Assembly (NCBI GenBank): GCA_018136815.1
Contig: CM030932.1
Coordinates: 4,812,407-4,876,406, forward strand
Length of the DNA: 64,000 nucleotides
Origin: Isochrysis galbana
Taxonomy: Eukaryota; Haptophyta; Isochrysidales; Isochrysidaceae
Direction of reading: 5' to 3'
Both the position numbers and the translations under genes were made by a program. Shown piece after piece: positions 9,869-21,389 of the stretch (position 1 is its first letter; the number at the start of each line of letters is the position of its first letter). The notes under the pieces were generated by a model, which was not told the DNA's origin, ran no database searches, and saw nothing but the letters and a program-made list of their open reading frames with translations.

Positions 9869-10106
9869 CTCTCTCTTCTTATCTTCTTATCTTCAGTGAT
9901 CAGTGAAGATAGAAGATAGCGATAGGGGCGCTGAGTTCTAGTGGAGTTTTGCGGCGTTTAGGTTTCCTTCCCTAGGCCCCCGTGCGCGTGCGCACGGGGC
10001 TATGTGCGCCCGACAAACAAAGCTGGGCGAGTGCATGCCCCTCGCTTTGATGCCAGTCCTGGTCCTGGGTCTGGGTCTGGGTCTGGGGTCTGGGTCCTGG
10101 GCCTAG

Positions 10107-10282
10107 ATGGGAAATACGTATTCACCGTATTTGGCCAGAGGCCAAATACATATGTCGTATTTGGCTGTATTTGAAGCGCGTCCTGGGTTGTAGGCCTCGA
10201 ATGTATTTGAAATGTATTTGGCCGGAGGCCAAATACATATGTATTTGGCTGTATTTGCAGGCCCCAGCACCGTATTTCCCAT
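10107..10282. mobile_element. 176-bp TIR element (MITE) with CTAG flanks
   Basis: The inverted sequence CCTAGATGGGAAATACG (10102-10118) faces CGTATTTCCCATCTAGG (10271-10287). CTAG flanks both ends (10103-10106 and 10283-10286), consistent with a 3-4 bp target duplication. Inside, GTATTTGGCC-(A/G)GA-GGCCAAATAC hairpins occur twice, each followed by an ATATG motif. There is no coding capacity. This is a typical non-autonomous DNA transposon architecture; the superfamily is not determined. Confidence 0.7.
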
Positions 10283-10584
10283 CTAGGGTCCTAGGGCCAT
10301 GGAGCCATGGAGCTGCAGGGGCAGGGGAGGCTGCTGGGGGAGCTAAGAGCTAAGAACACGTTGCCAGGGTTCAACGCGCGCTCAGGAATGGGCTGGGTAC
10401 GGGGTAGAGTAGTTCTAGTACGCAGTTGTGTGTAGGGTATGGTGTGTAGTAACACAGTAGTAAAATCTACTCCTACTAATGGTACCTCCACAGCTAGACT
10501 ACTCTACCCTACTATAAAACTCTACAGTAGAGTAGAGTAGACCTAGTCGATTCGAGGAGGCCGACGAGGCTCGTCGCGCGGTGG

Positions 10585-13500
10585 ATGGCCGTGAGCCTCG
10601 CTGCGCTCGCGCTGAGCTCCCCTCTTCTCGTGTGCTGCGTGTGCGTGGGTGGGCGGATGGGCCGGGTGAGGAAGCAGGCGCGTCGGGCACCTCCGGCTCT
10701 GCTGGCGCAGACGATGCACAAGCCCGCCAACGACGCCCGCCACTATCGCCTGCTGGAGCTGAGTAATGAGATGCGTGTGCTGCTCGTGTCCGACCCTGAG
10801 ATGGAGGATGAGAACGAGGGAGCGGGGCAGGGCGAGGAGGTGGCCATGAGCGAGGCTGGCGGTACATTGGCGGCAGGCACGATGGGCGACGCGCATATCC
10901 GTCCTGAGCCCGCTCGTCGACGCGGAGGGCGCGGCAAGGAAGAGAGAGCGGCCGCTGTGGCGACGATAGAGGATGAGGAGGACGAGGACGAGGACGAGGA
11001 CGAGGAGGAATACCAGGAGAGTGAGGAAGAGGGTGACGAAGGAGAGGATGAAGAAGATGGAGAGGAAGAAGGTGGTTCGGGCGGTGCGACTGTGGGCAAG
11101 AAGGCAGCGTGTGCGATCTGCGTCGGTGTGGGCTACCTCTGTGATCCACGCCAGACAGACACCGACGGGTATCCTGTGGATGGGCTTGCGCACTTTGTCG
11201 AGCACATGCTCTTCATGGGTACCGATGCTTTCCCGGACGAGAATGGATGGTCCAAGTTCCTTGCTGAGAGGGGAGGCGAGGATAATGGTGAAACGGACGC
11301 CGAGACAACAACCTGCTTCTTCGATGTGAGTCCCAAGTGAGTGCTCCCAGCACGCATGCGCCTCATGATGCCCAGCCATGATGCACGCGTTTGAAAAGCT
11401 ATCGCCGTCATTGTCCTTGTCCAGCCCCATGGTGGCACTCGTTTGCCTGTAGGCATCTGCGTGAGGCTCTCGTTCGCTTTGTCTCCTTCTTCTCTTCGCC
11501 TTTGTTCAGCATGGACTCTGCAAATCGCGAAGTGAAGGCCATTGAGTCTGAATTTCGCCAGGTGCGCACCACAACGGATCAACTTGACGTCTCAGTTGCT
11601 GCACGAGCCTGGCGCTAGCGAACACCGCCTATTCCTCGGTGCACGGGCAGTCTTCCACGCCAATGTGCCGAAGACCAAGCGCCAAAGACAATCAATCCGC
11701 AACGAAGAATCCCGCCCTGATGACGATCTGCGCTCCAAAATTACTTAGACATGCATCTGAGCGATCTAGCTTTGATGTGAATCAGCGTTCGACCGAGGGG
11801 CATGGGAGCCACGAGCCCATTCATCAGTCACGCCCGCTGCCATGTCGCCACTGTCCTGGTCTCATTTCACCCAACCTGAACACGAGGCAACATAGGGGCA
11901 TGGAGGTTGGGGCAAGAGCTTGCCCCCTTCGGAGCGTGCACGAATCCCAGCCGCCCTCGACCCGATGAGAGCTGCGCTCACAAACACTTAGACATGCATC
12001 TGAGCTTTGTGGCCCTGATGCGAATACGTATCTGCCCGAGGGGGCCGGGCGGCCATTTGTTCCACGCTCGCACTTCTGGATGCCTTTCGCATATCTACAT
12101 GCCGCTCAGCCCACACTCCTCCGTCCTCCGGAGTGAAGCTGCAGAGGAGGTGGCCACGATGTGCAGGCCTCTTCCATTGAACATCTCAGTTACTTCAATC
12201 ACCGTCCCTCTCCGTCGCGCAGGTGTGTCAAGACGACGGTGTTCGGCGTTCGGCATTGCTCGCCCACCTCGCACGTGCCGACCATCCATACCACCGATTT
12301 GGTTGGGGCAACGCAGAATCCCTGAACATCAAGCCTGCCGCGAGAGGCATCGACATGCGAGCGGAGCTTGTGCGCTTCCACAAGAAGTACTATTCGTCCA
12401 ATCTCATGAGCCTCGTGTTGATTGGAAAGGAGCCCCTTGACACTCTGCAGGTGCGAGGCGGTTGAGAAATCTCTTCTCCTAACGATGGAGACGGGATCGC
12501 TTGATTGCTAGTACTTTCACACACTGACGCTGCGGCATCTCCTGCGTAGGAGTGGGTGTGCGACGCATGCAGCGCCATTCCGCACATGCAAATCTCACGA
12601 CCGACGTTCGCTGAGCATCGGCTGCCTTTCGATGCAGCTGGTCGCACAATTGAGGAGACGCCTGCTAGAACTGGAACAGCCGCTTCAGTCGCACGCAAGC
12701 GCGTCTCCCCCCGTCTAGCCATTCAAGGTCGTGGGGGCAGCACCGCAACGGGCACTATCAATGCGGCCACCTCAGAACCCCTGGCTGCTTCCCTCGAGCC
12801 CTCGACACCCTTGTGGGTCGACGCCGTGGCAGTCAAGAAGATTCGCTGCCTCGAACTGTCTTTTTTCTCACCATCGCTCCGCCCACATCACCGAACGAAG
12901 CCTGCTGATTACGTGGCCACCATTTTAGGGCACGAAGGCCAGCACTCACTGCTTTCTCACCTGAAGGACAAGGGGCTGGCTACAGGTCTCTACGCAGGCG
13001 TTGACGATGATGGTGATACTTCGGCGGCTACCCAGGTGACTGCATCGCGAAAAAAGTGGCCGCTCAGGACGCGGCGTTTCTACCGGCTGCATTAATTCAT
13101 GCTTTCTTACGCCCTTCTTCACATGTCAGATGTCCGTGACTATCGATCTTACGCCGCAAGGTCTGGTGGACGTGCAGGCCGTCCTCGTCATTTTTTTTCG
13201 CTTCCTCGGCGGCCTTGCGCGTGCGTGTGGTGTGGCCACAGCGGCCAGCTCTGCCAACGATAGTACCCCTTCCGCAGGGCGAGACGGCGAGCCTTCCGAT
13301 CCAGCCGGAGCATCTCCTCCGCGCTGGATATGGGATGAGATTGCAGCCATTGCAGAGATGCGCTTCCGTTATGCCGAGAAAGAGGAAGAAATCGAGTACG
13401 CTCGCCGCCTGGCCATATCGATGCAATCTCGGTATGATCCAGTACACACGTTGAGTGGGGACGCTCTCTACTCTGAGTGGGCGCCTCAAAGCATTGTCGA

Positions 13501-15829
13501 GCTGCTCGGCAAGATGCATCCTTTGTCGATGGTAGCAGTCCTTCATGCGCGATCTGGGGGTGAGAACGGTTTCTACGGGGATTCGACCGAAGTGACCAAT
13601 CTGATCACCTCGATCGGGGACGCGAGAGGGGAAACAGATGCCAAAATACAAGATTCACGAAATGAATCTCCTTCAGACTCCACCCCCAACCGCTTGATCG
13701 GCGCCCCACAATCGCAATGGGAACAAGAGCCTTGGTTTGGCACCCGCTATCGCCTCCGCAAGTTGAGGCGTGCGGAGACGGTCGCATGGGTTGACAGCTA
13801 CACGGGTGCCGACCAAGCCCCTGCCATTTTTTCCTTTCCGCCGCCTAATCCTTACATACCGACGGATTTTGCCCTTCGCCATCCGGATGCGGCAAAACGC
13901 GGGCGGGCCCGGCATGAGAGACAGGACATCGGCAAACCACCTCCACGTGCACCTCCACTCTTGCTGAGGCGCGACATCACGGACACCAGTGCGAGCGCGG
14001 GCTGTATCTTTCATTGCCCAGACGTCGGGCGATGGGCGACACCGAAAGGGGTGATCTGCATGGAAGTTCAATGCGTTCGAGAGGTCAATTCAGTTGAGGG
14101 AAGCCTTGCTTCGACACTAGCTGCAAAGGTGACGGAAATCGCGCATTCTCATTCCATTCGAGTCCACTGCTCACGGCTAGGATGGGATTTGTCACGATCC
14201 ACGGTTCTGCTCAAAGCCATAGATACAATGTTGCATCTTTGCTCATTGCCTGCCTCTCGGCCTCGGATGCTTATCTCTTCAGTTATTGCATGCTCAGGTA
14301 TGTTTGGAGATGCTCAATGAGGAGACGTATGCTGCCACTCTCGCCGGCTTGTCGTACGACTTGTTTGCCACGGAGCGGGGTTTCCACATTCAGGTAACTA
14401 CTGCGCTCCAGCTGAGGTTGTCGCAATTCGTGTGCCAGCCGCCACGTGCTGCAAGAACTGTCCATAGCATGTCTCCGTGCTGTATCTCATGATCTTGTGA
14501 GTTGTAAAGCCGGATTGACATGCATCGCTCGTCTTGTCCTTATGCCCCAATGTATCCTTCCATACCATTGTGGTCCCGCAGGTTGAGGGCTTTTCCCATC
14601 GACTTGAGCCGCTTCTTCTACGCGTATGTTCTACGCTAGCGTCGATTGCCACAACACCGCCAGACGCCAAGATGTACGCGCGCGTCGCGCATGACCACCA
14701 ATTGGCCCTTTCAAATGCTGGCTTCAAACCCGACGCATTGTGTGGCTATGAGCGCCTGCGTGTACTCGAGCGTACCTTTCACCACGTGGATGATAAACTC
14801 GCTGCCCTTTCCGCTCTTGAGCCTGCTCACCTCACTCGCCACGTCGGAGCGGCAATGGAAGGAGGCGTTGGTGTCTCCTTTTATGCGGGGGGTAATTTCG
14901 ATGCCACTGATGCCATTCGTATGTATGAGAAGGCGCGGTCCGCGCTAGGGTCGCCGCCACCTCTTTCCGATGAACGCGCCGCCGTCGCCGCAGCGCGTGC
15001 TGCCTGCATCCAGCTGCCTCCATCGCCAGCTGGATCTGTTTGGGTGGTGGCGAACAAAAATAATGCCGACGACAATTGTGCCGTTGAGGCTTATTGGCAG
15101 CTCGAGCTCTACTCGGAAGTTGCATCCGCGAGGCTGTTCCTTCTAGAAACAATGATGTATGAGCCGCTCTTCAATCAGCTACGGACCAAGCAGCAAATGG
15201 GCTACAGTGTTGGTTGTTCTGGTCGCTCGACTCACGCAACTCTTGGACTGTTGATACATGTGACCTCTGCATCGCACAGCCCAAAAGAAATTGAGGACGC
15301 CATTCTGCAATTCGTGCATGGTTTCCTCGAACAGCTTGAGAGCATGCCACCCGACGAGTACGCTAGACAGGTGCGTCAGCTCTCTAGGCGAGCACCACAG
15401 CCTTTGCTGTTCCCTCGCCATGGCTGTGTTCTCCTATGTAGCCGTTGCCTTGCAACGCCGATGTCTCAGGTTGAAAGTGCCATCACATGCAAGCTCCAAG
15501 ACGACAACTCAATGCTCGATGAGGCCTCGCGATTTTTCTCCGAGATTGAAACGCGTCAGTTCATATTTGACCGAGCGGAGCGCGAGGCCGCAGCACTACG
15601 AGCAACAACGCGTGAGGACCTCGCGCAATGGGCCCGCGATCGACTCGTCGGTTCATCCGCTCGCCGGCTATCCGTCCATGTCCTTAAAGGGGGCGAGGCG
15701 GTCACAAATGCTGCTAGCATAACAGGCCTAGTGCCGATCGGTGAGGTTGGCCTCGACGTATTCAAGGCGAAGCTCGAGGCCGTCCCCGATCCGGTGAGGC
15801 CGTGGCCGAAGGTGGAGGCGCCATTTTAG
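10585..15829 (+). CDS. M16 metalloprotease, nardilysin/insulysin-like, eight exons
   Basis: Zinc peptidase of about 1,272 residues. Exons by splice motifs and family alignment: 10585-11336, 11453-11561, 12223-12450, 12550-13035, 13130-14128, 14298-14393, 14582-15370, 15470-15829. Exon 1 has a signal-peptide-like start, then a Glu/Asp-rich tract (about 128-171) just before DGLAHFVEHMLFMGT, holding the inverted zinc motif HxxEH (about 203-207). The third-ligand region REVKAIESEF spans the end of exon 2. Later hallmarks are HRFGWGN, KYYSSNLMSLVLIG, GHEGQHSLLSHLK, NPYIPTDF, NEETYAATLAGLSYDL, and the distal RTKQQMGYSV. An acidic tract directly ahead of the active site is characteristic of nardilysin, so that is the preferred assignment; these enzymes cut peptides at dibasic sites. 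Insulysin is the alternative. Intron 1 is phase 2 and all others phase 0. A later ATG (MGRVRK or MHKPAN) could be the true start. Confidence 0.85.
11562..12222 (+). other. Large intron of the M16 gene with internal duplication
   Basis: At 661 bp this is far larger than the gene's other introns (94-188 bp). ACTTAGACATGCATCTGAGC occurs twice (about 11742 and 11988), each preceded by a similar CTGCGCTC and followed by matching stretches ending in CGAGGGGC/CGAGGGGG, so an ancient tandem duplication of about 245 bp explains much of its length. Donor CAG|GTGCGC, acceptor CGCGCAG|GTG. Confidence 0.6.
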
Positions 15830-17767
15830 AGCACAACTTTGAATATACTTTCAACAATTGCGAGTGACGTGGGTACGACGTACCGCCTCGTCTGCGCATG
15901 CTCTTTTGCGAAGGAATAAGGATTAGAAGCCCCTGTGAGTGAGTGGGCATAGCTCTTGCTGAGCGCATGCTCTGTGTAGGGAGCAAGGGGTACGCAAAAC
16001 TTACCGTCAAGGGAGGCGAGCAGGGTGCGGACGCAACCTTACCATCATGGGAGGCTGGTGATGCACGCCTTGGGCTAGTGCCCATCGGTAAGGAGTGATG
16101 ATGCACTTGGCGCCTCAACACGTTCTCACCGTTAGCCATACGTGTTGTCTATGCGAACATGGGGTGACGGCATTATGCATTATGATGGATGCCTCTGCCA
16201 TGGATGTATCATTCCAAGTGTATCTCCGGTGCACCTAGTGCATCCCTTGTGTATCGTCTGGCGCACCTGGTGCACACTGCTCCCGCTTCGGGCGCTACCC
16301 TTCGAACGTTTCGCGTTTCTGCCTCTCCCACACGTATTGTTCTCTGTTCTCTGCGCGCGTTCTGCCTCGTTACTGTTAGTGTCGCGCGCGCTACTGTGGA
16401 TGTGCTCGTCGTGTGTGAATGTAGAGAGACTTTATCAAACGAACGTCGGTCTCTCAATCAATGCGCGCTATATGTCTGCGCTCTTGCTAGCATGCTTCGC
16501 CGCCCCGACTCGCGCAGCGGTGCCTAGATCGAGTTCGCCGTCGAAAGAAGGTCGTCGCGATCCGTCGATGTGGGACGGAATGAAGTTAAGCCATCAAAGC
16601 TGTCCACATGCCCGTTCACAACAATATAGATTCTGGAGCTGTCGGGGACGCGACCTCCAAAAGTCAGTCTCAAAACTAAAAGTTGAGCAATCCCAATTTT
16701 TTTACACAGGAATACACGAATACAACCATCTCATTTTACACGACGGGATGTAGTTCGATGAAGGCCTGACGAAGGATGAAGGCTTGACGACGGAAGTAAG
16801 TGGGAGAAGTGGCCGATCGCCGATCCCAATGCGCCCGACGCTCCGCCGGCACTGGGGCCTTTGGGTCCCACATTGCATGTGTGGGTTGTTACACGCTCTG
16901 AGTGCTTGATTGAGGCTGAGGGGGCTCAGTCTTCAAGGGTAGGAGGGCGCGGTAGAGAGAACGAGAGAGAACAAACAGCGAGCCATGCGCCATGCGCAAG
17001 GCAATGGGGAAATGCAATGATGGCGTGGCAGTGGAAAGCGGAAGCTTGGCGAGGCGGAGGCGAGGCGAGGGGCAAAGGAATGGCGAAGGAAGGCAGGCTG
17101 ACCGCGCTCGTGACCACAAAGGTGAGCCATGCTCATCCCATGGGTCAAAGCGGGGTCGATGAGTGAGACGGGCATGTGCACCAAAGAGGGTGCAACTCGA
17201 GGTTCCCTTTTTTTGTCACATGGGGGGGCACTTGCCAAAAATACAACCAAACCTGAGGTTGCACCCTCTAAGCGCATGTGCGGGCTTGTGCGTCGTGCGC
17301 GGTGCGATGGCTGGCGAGATGTGTGGCGAGGGCGTGCGAGTGAGTGAGAGTCAGTGAGGGATGTTTTTGAACTGTGGAATCAATCAAGCTCGCGTTTGAT
17401 TGTGGCAAGTCTCTATGGGGTACGGGCCAAGGAGTGAAGAGTGAAGAGAAGTCTTGAGAGAAGGAGGGAAAGGGCGCGCTACATCATGACGAGGGCCCAC
17501 GAGACACCACCCCACATCACTCACTCACCAACAAGATTTTCCGAAAACTAACGCAACATCGCACAAACAAATCACTCAATTTTTCTCTCACACTACACAT
17601 TGACATTGATAGAATCACCGCATCCGCCTAGAGTATATAAAATACTCTGGATGCGACAGGGAGGAAGAGGCAGGGGAATAGGCGATGTGATGTCAGTGTG
17701 AGTCCGGGAGTAGCGTAGGTTAGCAGCTTAGCGGTCACCTTCAAGAACGTTTTTTGTAAAAGGAACA
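15830..17767. other. Intergenic region with unplaced short frames
   Basis: The plus frame 16142-16753 is open for 203 codons but has no domain, and the minus strand has competing frames. Repeats are limited to the small TIR-like element at 17169-17283. A TATATAAAATA box-like run lies at about 17633, but no gene follows. I see nothing else to support. Confidence 0.4.
17169..17283. mobile_element. Small TIR-like element (MITE candidate)
   Basis: GCATGTGC-x-AGAGGGTGCAAC on the left faces GTTGCACCCTCTAAGCGCATGTGC on the right, imperfect inverted repeats of about 25 bp around CACATGGGGGGGCACTTG. The right half recurs at 27178-27232 and, reverse-complemented and weaker, near 37035-37090. No coding capacity. 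Confidence 0.5.
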
Positions 17768-17997
17768 GGTGCCACCCAGCGGCACGGGAGAAGGGCGAGA
17801 ACATGAGAACATACCGCTGAGGGCAGGTGCACCCCGCTCAACCCAGTCCCCCCCGCAACCTAAGCCCCCAAGTAGAGCACAAGGGGAGCTGCCGCAAGGC
17901 GGTTAGTGAGGTAGGAGGGGGGGGAATGGGCGTGGCTACAGAAGCGAATCCCAATGCCACGCGCGAGGCGAGAATATTAAAAGGTTTTTTTTTCTCT
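17768..17997 (+). repeat. SINE-like element, copy B
   Basis: Homologue of 9649-9868, ending GGCGAGAATATTAAAAGG followed by a run of nine T. See that entry for the shared blocks. Confidence 0.6.
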
Positions 17998-18459
17998 GTG
18001 TGCTGCCCCTAGGGCCCCAGATTCTCCCTCGTTCCTTGCTTCTTGCTTGCCCGTCCCGCCCCCCGCCCCGTTGATTTCCTTGTGCGTTCCCGCGTTTTCC
18101 TCGTCCTCGTCGTTGTTATCATTTCCCGCTTCCGTCCTCCGTCCCGATGACCGACGTCTGTGATCCTGTGCCTAGTGATCCTCCCGCGTGCTACGCCCCC
18201 CAGTGTGCCGGAGCCATCAGGCGTACCGCCTGGGCCTTTCCCACTCCCAGTCCATACCCACGGCCCGTGCCTGATTTCTCCCCAGCCCTCCCCACTCCCC
18301 ATGTTCATGCTCTGGCTGGTGAAGATCCACTGCTCCATCCACACCACCACCACTGCCAACAGTTTGTTCTTAAGACAAACCACAAACAAGCACAGTACGA
18401 GAGCGAGGTGGATGTGGATGTGGACGAGAAGCACAAACACACGCAACCTACTACTACTA

Positions 18460-19193
18460 CTATGATATATCATAAGGTACCTGAGATAGCACAGCCAGCA
18501 TCCGTTCAAAAGCTGCCTGTCCTCGAGGACCTTCCCATAACCTGGCATAACGATCGCTCTTTCCTGTCGATACGGCCGCACTGTCGCTCCCTTCCCATTC
18601 GGCGACACCACTTGTATTATCTCTGTATGTTGATGGGAACGTGAGCGTGCGCAGTCCGGCACGTTCACCTGCGGCAACTATTTCATCCTCTCGGACACGG
18701 AATTCACAAGACTGAGATCGAACTGCTCTTCTACTCGAGGCCGACATGGCGGAGCTGTCCTTTTGCTCTGGCGCCATCTCATCTGGTACTTGCAACTCTT
18801 TGTGTTGACCAAGCGCAGATTGAGCAGATTCACAGGCACTGTCGAGTGCCTGGATGATTTTGCGCTTTTGTGTCAACTGCGCCTGCATGATGAGTATGAG
18901 CTGCTCGTTCGCACGCTTTCCCCGCAACGAATTGAGACAGTGTTGAATGTTTACAATGTGCACCCGGACTTCTGTGAGTCGGGACTGTACCTCCTCAGCT
19001 GAGTGCTGGGAGTCTGAGAGCGAATGGAGCAGCGCGGTAAATTTGGAGAGGAGGGAGCGCTGTAGGTTGCGCAGCGACTGGTACGGTGACGCCGTTGAGT
19101 CGTACCTGATGGGTGCAACGCACGGTGCGCTGTGACAAGAGAATAGGCATGGCGCAGAGAGAGAGAGAGAGGGAGAGAGGGGGGGGGGGGGGG

Positions 19194-19269
<76 letters not shown>

Positions 19270-19438
19270 ACCTCTGGTCTTCGAGAGGCTCAGGAGGCGG
19301 CGGAGGTCCAGCTTGGCGCACGAGGCCGTACATGGTGAACTGCCCTGACGGTGGTGGCGGTGGCTCGGCGGACGTATCCCTCCAGCCGGCCGGAGGCTCA
19401 GGCCATACGGCGGCGCTGTTGCTCATCGGGGCCGACAT
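18460..19438 (-). CDS. MED7: Mediator complex subunit 7-like protein, two exons
   Basis: Exon 1 (19438-19272) encodes MSAPMSN, WPEPPAGW and PPPPPSGQFTMYGLV, then PPEPLEDQ. Exon 2 (19105-18460) encodes SPYQSLRNLQRSLLSKFTAL, then a helix with NIQHCLNSLRGKRANEQ and IMQAQLTQKR. This order matches MED7: a Pro-rich YPPPP region, PPPPI-x-YxxFG, PLE-x-Q, then a helical part with the L-N-x-[LY]-R-x-x-[QR]-A-[RN]-E-x-L motif. MED7 sits in the Mediator middle module bridging activators and RNA polymerase II. The joining intron (19271-19106, GT-AG, phase 2) is largely a (CT)n tract when read in gene orientation. A tail of about 100 Ser/Arg/Glu-rich residues follows the family core; the stop at 18460 may not be final if there is a further exon. 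The assignment rests on motif order, without a database search. Confidence 0.65.
19158..19267 (+). repeat. (GA)n microsatellite inside MED7-like intron
   Basis: GA repeat interrupted by a G-run (about 19180-19196). In the gene's minus orientation it forms a long CT tract upstream of the 3' splice site, so it may act as an extended polypyrimidine tract. Confidence 0.85.
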
Positions 19439-19877
19439 CGGCGTGGCAGAGAAATGGTGGCGCCGGGGTGGAGGGGGAGGCCTCTCTCATGAGTAAGAAG
19501 TAAAGAAATAATAAGGGGGTTCTAAAGTAGAGTACTTCTCTCGCGTAGACTCGACTACTCTAGTCTACTGTAGAAAGAGTAGAGCTCTACTCTACTCTAC
19601 TCCACTCTACTCTACTCTACACTATTCTAGTCGTTAGAAATTGTAGTCTTGTAAGAGGTCTTGTTGGCTAGCATCCCTAGCCACATACACCGGACGAGCC
19701 ATGCACCAACCGCGCACACCCCCATCGCGGGGTAGGGGCTCCGTTGCCGATGAGGCACGGTCCCTCAGCACTAGGATTAAACTAGGACAACAAGAAAACT
19801 CTGACACTCCCCCATCGCCAAAGGTGAATCCCTATTTCCCATCCGACGTCATTCCCAATGAAAGATACAAGCATACG

Positions 19878-20621
19878 TCAGGACTGAATCGAGCTCAAGC
19901 GAGATGACGCATAGGCCGACGAAGGATTCTCATTAGGCCGATAAAGGCGTAATGGCTCCACTACGGCATGAGGCCTGTCAACTCTAAGAGAGTTTGCAGG
20001 TTGACCGGTGGGACATGCGGAAGTGCGACAAGTCGCTAAAATGATCCGAGCGACTTGTTGCGGAACGAAACGAACTTCCCCTTTTCTAGAGCCTTGGTCA
20101 TCAATCATGTCGGCAATTTGGTTGTTGGTCGACAGCCACGAAGGAGTTGAGATAAGATCGAGAAATTGCTTGCGGCCAAACCAAAGCCAATTTTCGTAGT
20201 GACGAGTGCGAGCCGTAACACCAGGATTCTTGATTGAAGCGATTGTGGCTGAGTTGTCGCAATGGATAGCAACCGGAAGAGAGTAATCCGCTTCGAGAAA
20301 CTCTAGAACGTTAAGAACGAACCTTAGATCCTTGGCTCCATTAGTATATGCAGCGATTTCGGCTTCGGCAGAGGATTGTGGAATTATCTTCAGCTTGCGT
20401 GCCGAATATGAGACCGCCGCTCCGCAGTACATGATGATGTGACCCGAGAAAGGGTTAGGGGAGGAACCCCAAGATGCGTCTGAGTAGACTTCAATGGTGG
20501 GTGCGGAGCCTCTGTAAGTTAGCGACAGCGATTTGGTGTTGTGTAGGTATGAAAGAACGGCTAGCGCATGCTCGAAGTTCTTGGGGCTTGGATCCTGCAT
20601 GAACTGACAGAGAAAGCTTGA
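19878..20621 (-). pseudogene. Copia retrotransposon RNase H end
   Basis: The minus frame carries EVYSDASWG, SYSARKLKIIPQSSAEAE, HCDNSATI and TKH-like ARTRHYE, the Ty1/copia RNase H series (first Asp, the Glu in SSAEAE, and the Asp in CDN are present). The frame begins with FMQDPSPKNFEHALAVLSYLH, the RT-RNase H connection. It is cut from the RT part by the 751-bp insertion at 20622-21372; removing that insertion and one target copy restores the frame (FKLSLS joined to QFMQDP). Confidence 0.85.
20605..20621. repeat. 17-bp target-site duplication, left
   Basis: TGACAGAGAAAGCTTGA, identical to 21373-21389, flanks the inserted repeat. A 17-bp duplication is typical of target-primed (LINE/SINE-type) insertion. 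Confidence 0.9.
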
Positions 20622-21372
20622 TTAATTAATTTCTTAATAGTCTTACCGCACACGCGGCCGTGCATCCTCTACTTTCTACTCACGTAGGAAACTTTCTACA
20701 CCCCCACTCCCCCGGCCCTTTCCCCCCCGCCATCAGGCGACTCCCCCCGTGCACTACTAGGGGGATAGGGGAAAAGGGCTTAGATATGGTCGGTGGCCCG
20801 CGCCCCCCCCCGGTGATCCGTTCCCCCCTTCCTCCTATGCCTACCGGGCTGGCGGCGGCCTCGGTCCCGACTTATCCTGTACACAGGTGCGGGACTTACC
20901 TATTTTCCGGTGAGCGGAGCTTTCGCTCCGCCCACCCCCTTCTCCGCGCTCTCTCTCCCCTCTCCTGCAGGCACGCGCGATGGCGCGCCTGCGACAGGCC
21001 TGCAGCTGCCCCTGGCGACCCCTGGAGGCCCCTGGAGGCCAGCTCAGGGGGCAGAGGAGGCTGGGGCTGGGCCCTGACCTCCCCTGCCTCTCCCTCGCTG
21101 GCGCTCCTGGGCCTCAGAGGCCCCCACTCTGCACCTGTCTGCCTGTCGAACAGGGGGGGAGGGGGGGTTGGAGCGATGGGCTGGCCACGAGGGGCCAGGA
21201 CGCGCGAATCAGGCGAGCCTGTCAGGGAGAGAGTGGGTCAGCAGGGCAGTGGCCTCCTGGCAAGCCATCAGGCATGCCAGGAGGATGGGTGGTTCCTCCC
21301 CCACGGCAGGGGAGGAGTGGAGAGAGGGGGGGGCTCGTGCCCCCCCATGGGCGAACCAAGTATAAACTTAGT
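20622..21372 (-). mobile_element. 751-bp retroelement insertion splitting a copia element
   Basis: Bounded by identical 17-bp direct repeats. The left edge (TTAATTAATTTCTTAATAGTC, A/T-rich) is the 3' tail when read on the minus strand. The body is shared with 8440-9150, and part with about 23970-24095. Plus-strand frames are long but Pro/Arg/Gly-rich and unlike any known domain, so it is best seen as a non-autonomous or truncated non-LTR-type element. Confidence 0.8.
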
Positions 21373-21389
21373 TGACAGAGAAAGCTTGA
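21373..21389. repeat. 17-bp target-site duplication, right
   Basis: Second copy of TGACAGAGAAAGCTTGA. On the minus strand it encodes FKLSLS of the interrupted copia reverse transcriptase. Confidence 0.9.

Noticed and set aside
16142-16753. 203-codon plus ORF as a gene
   Set aside because: No domain, competing minus frames, mixed Cys/Leu/Arg composition without pattern; left as unplaced.
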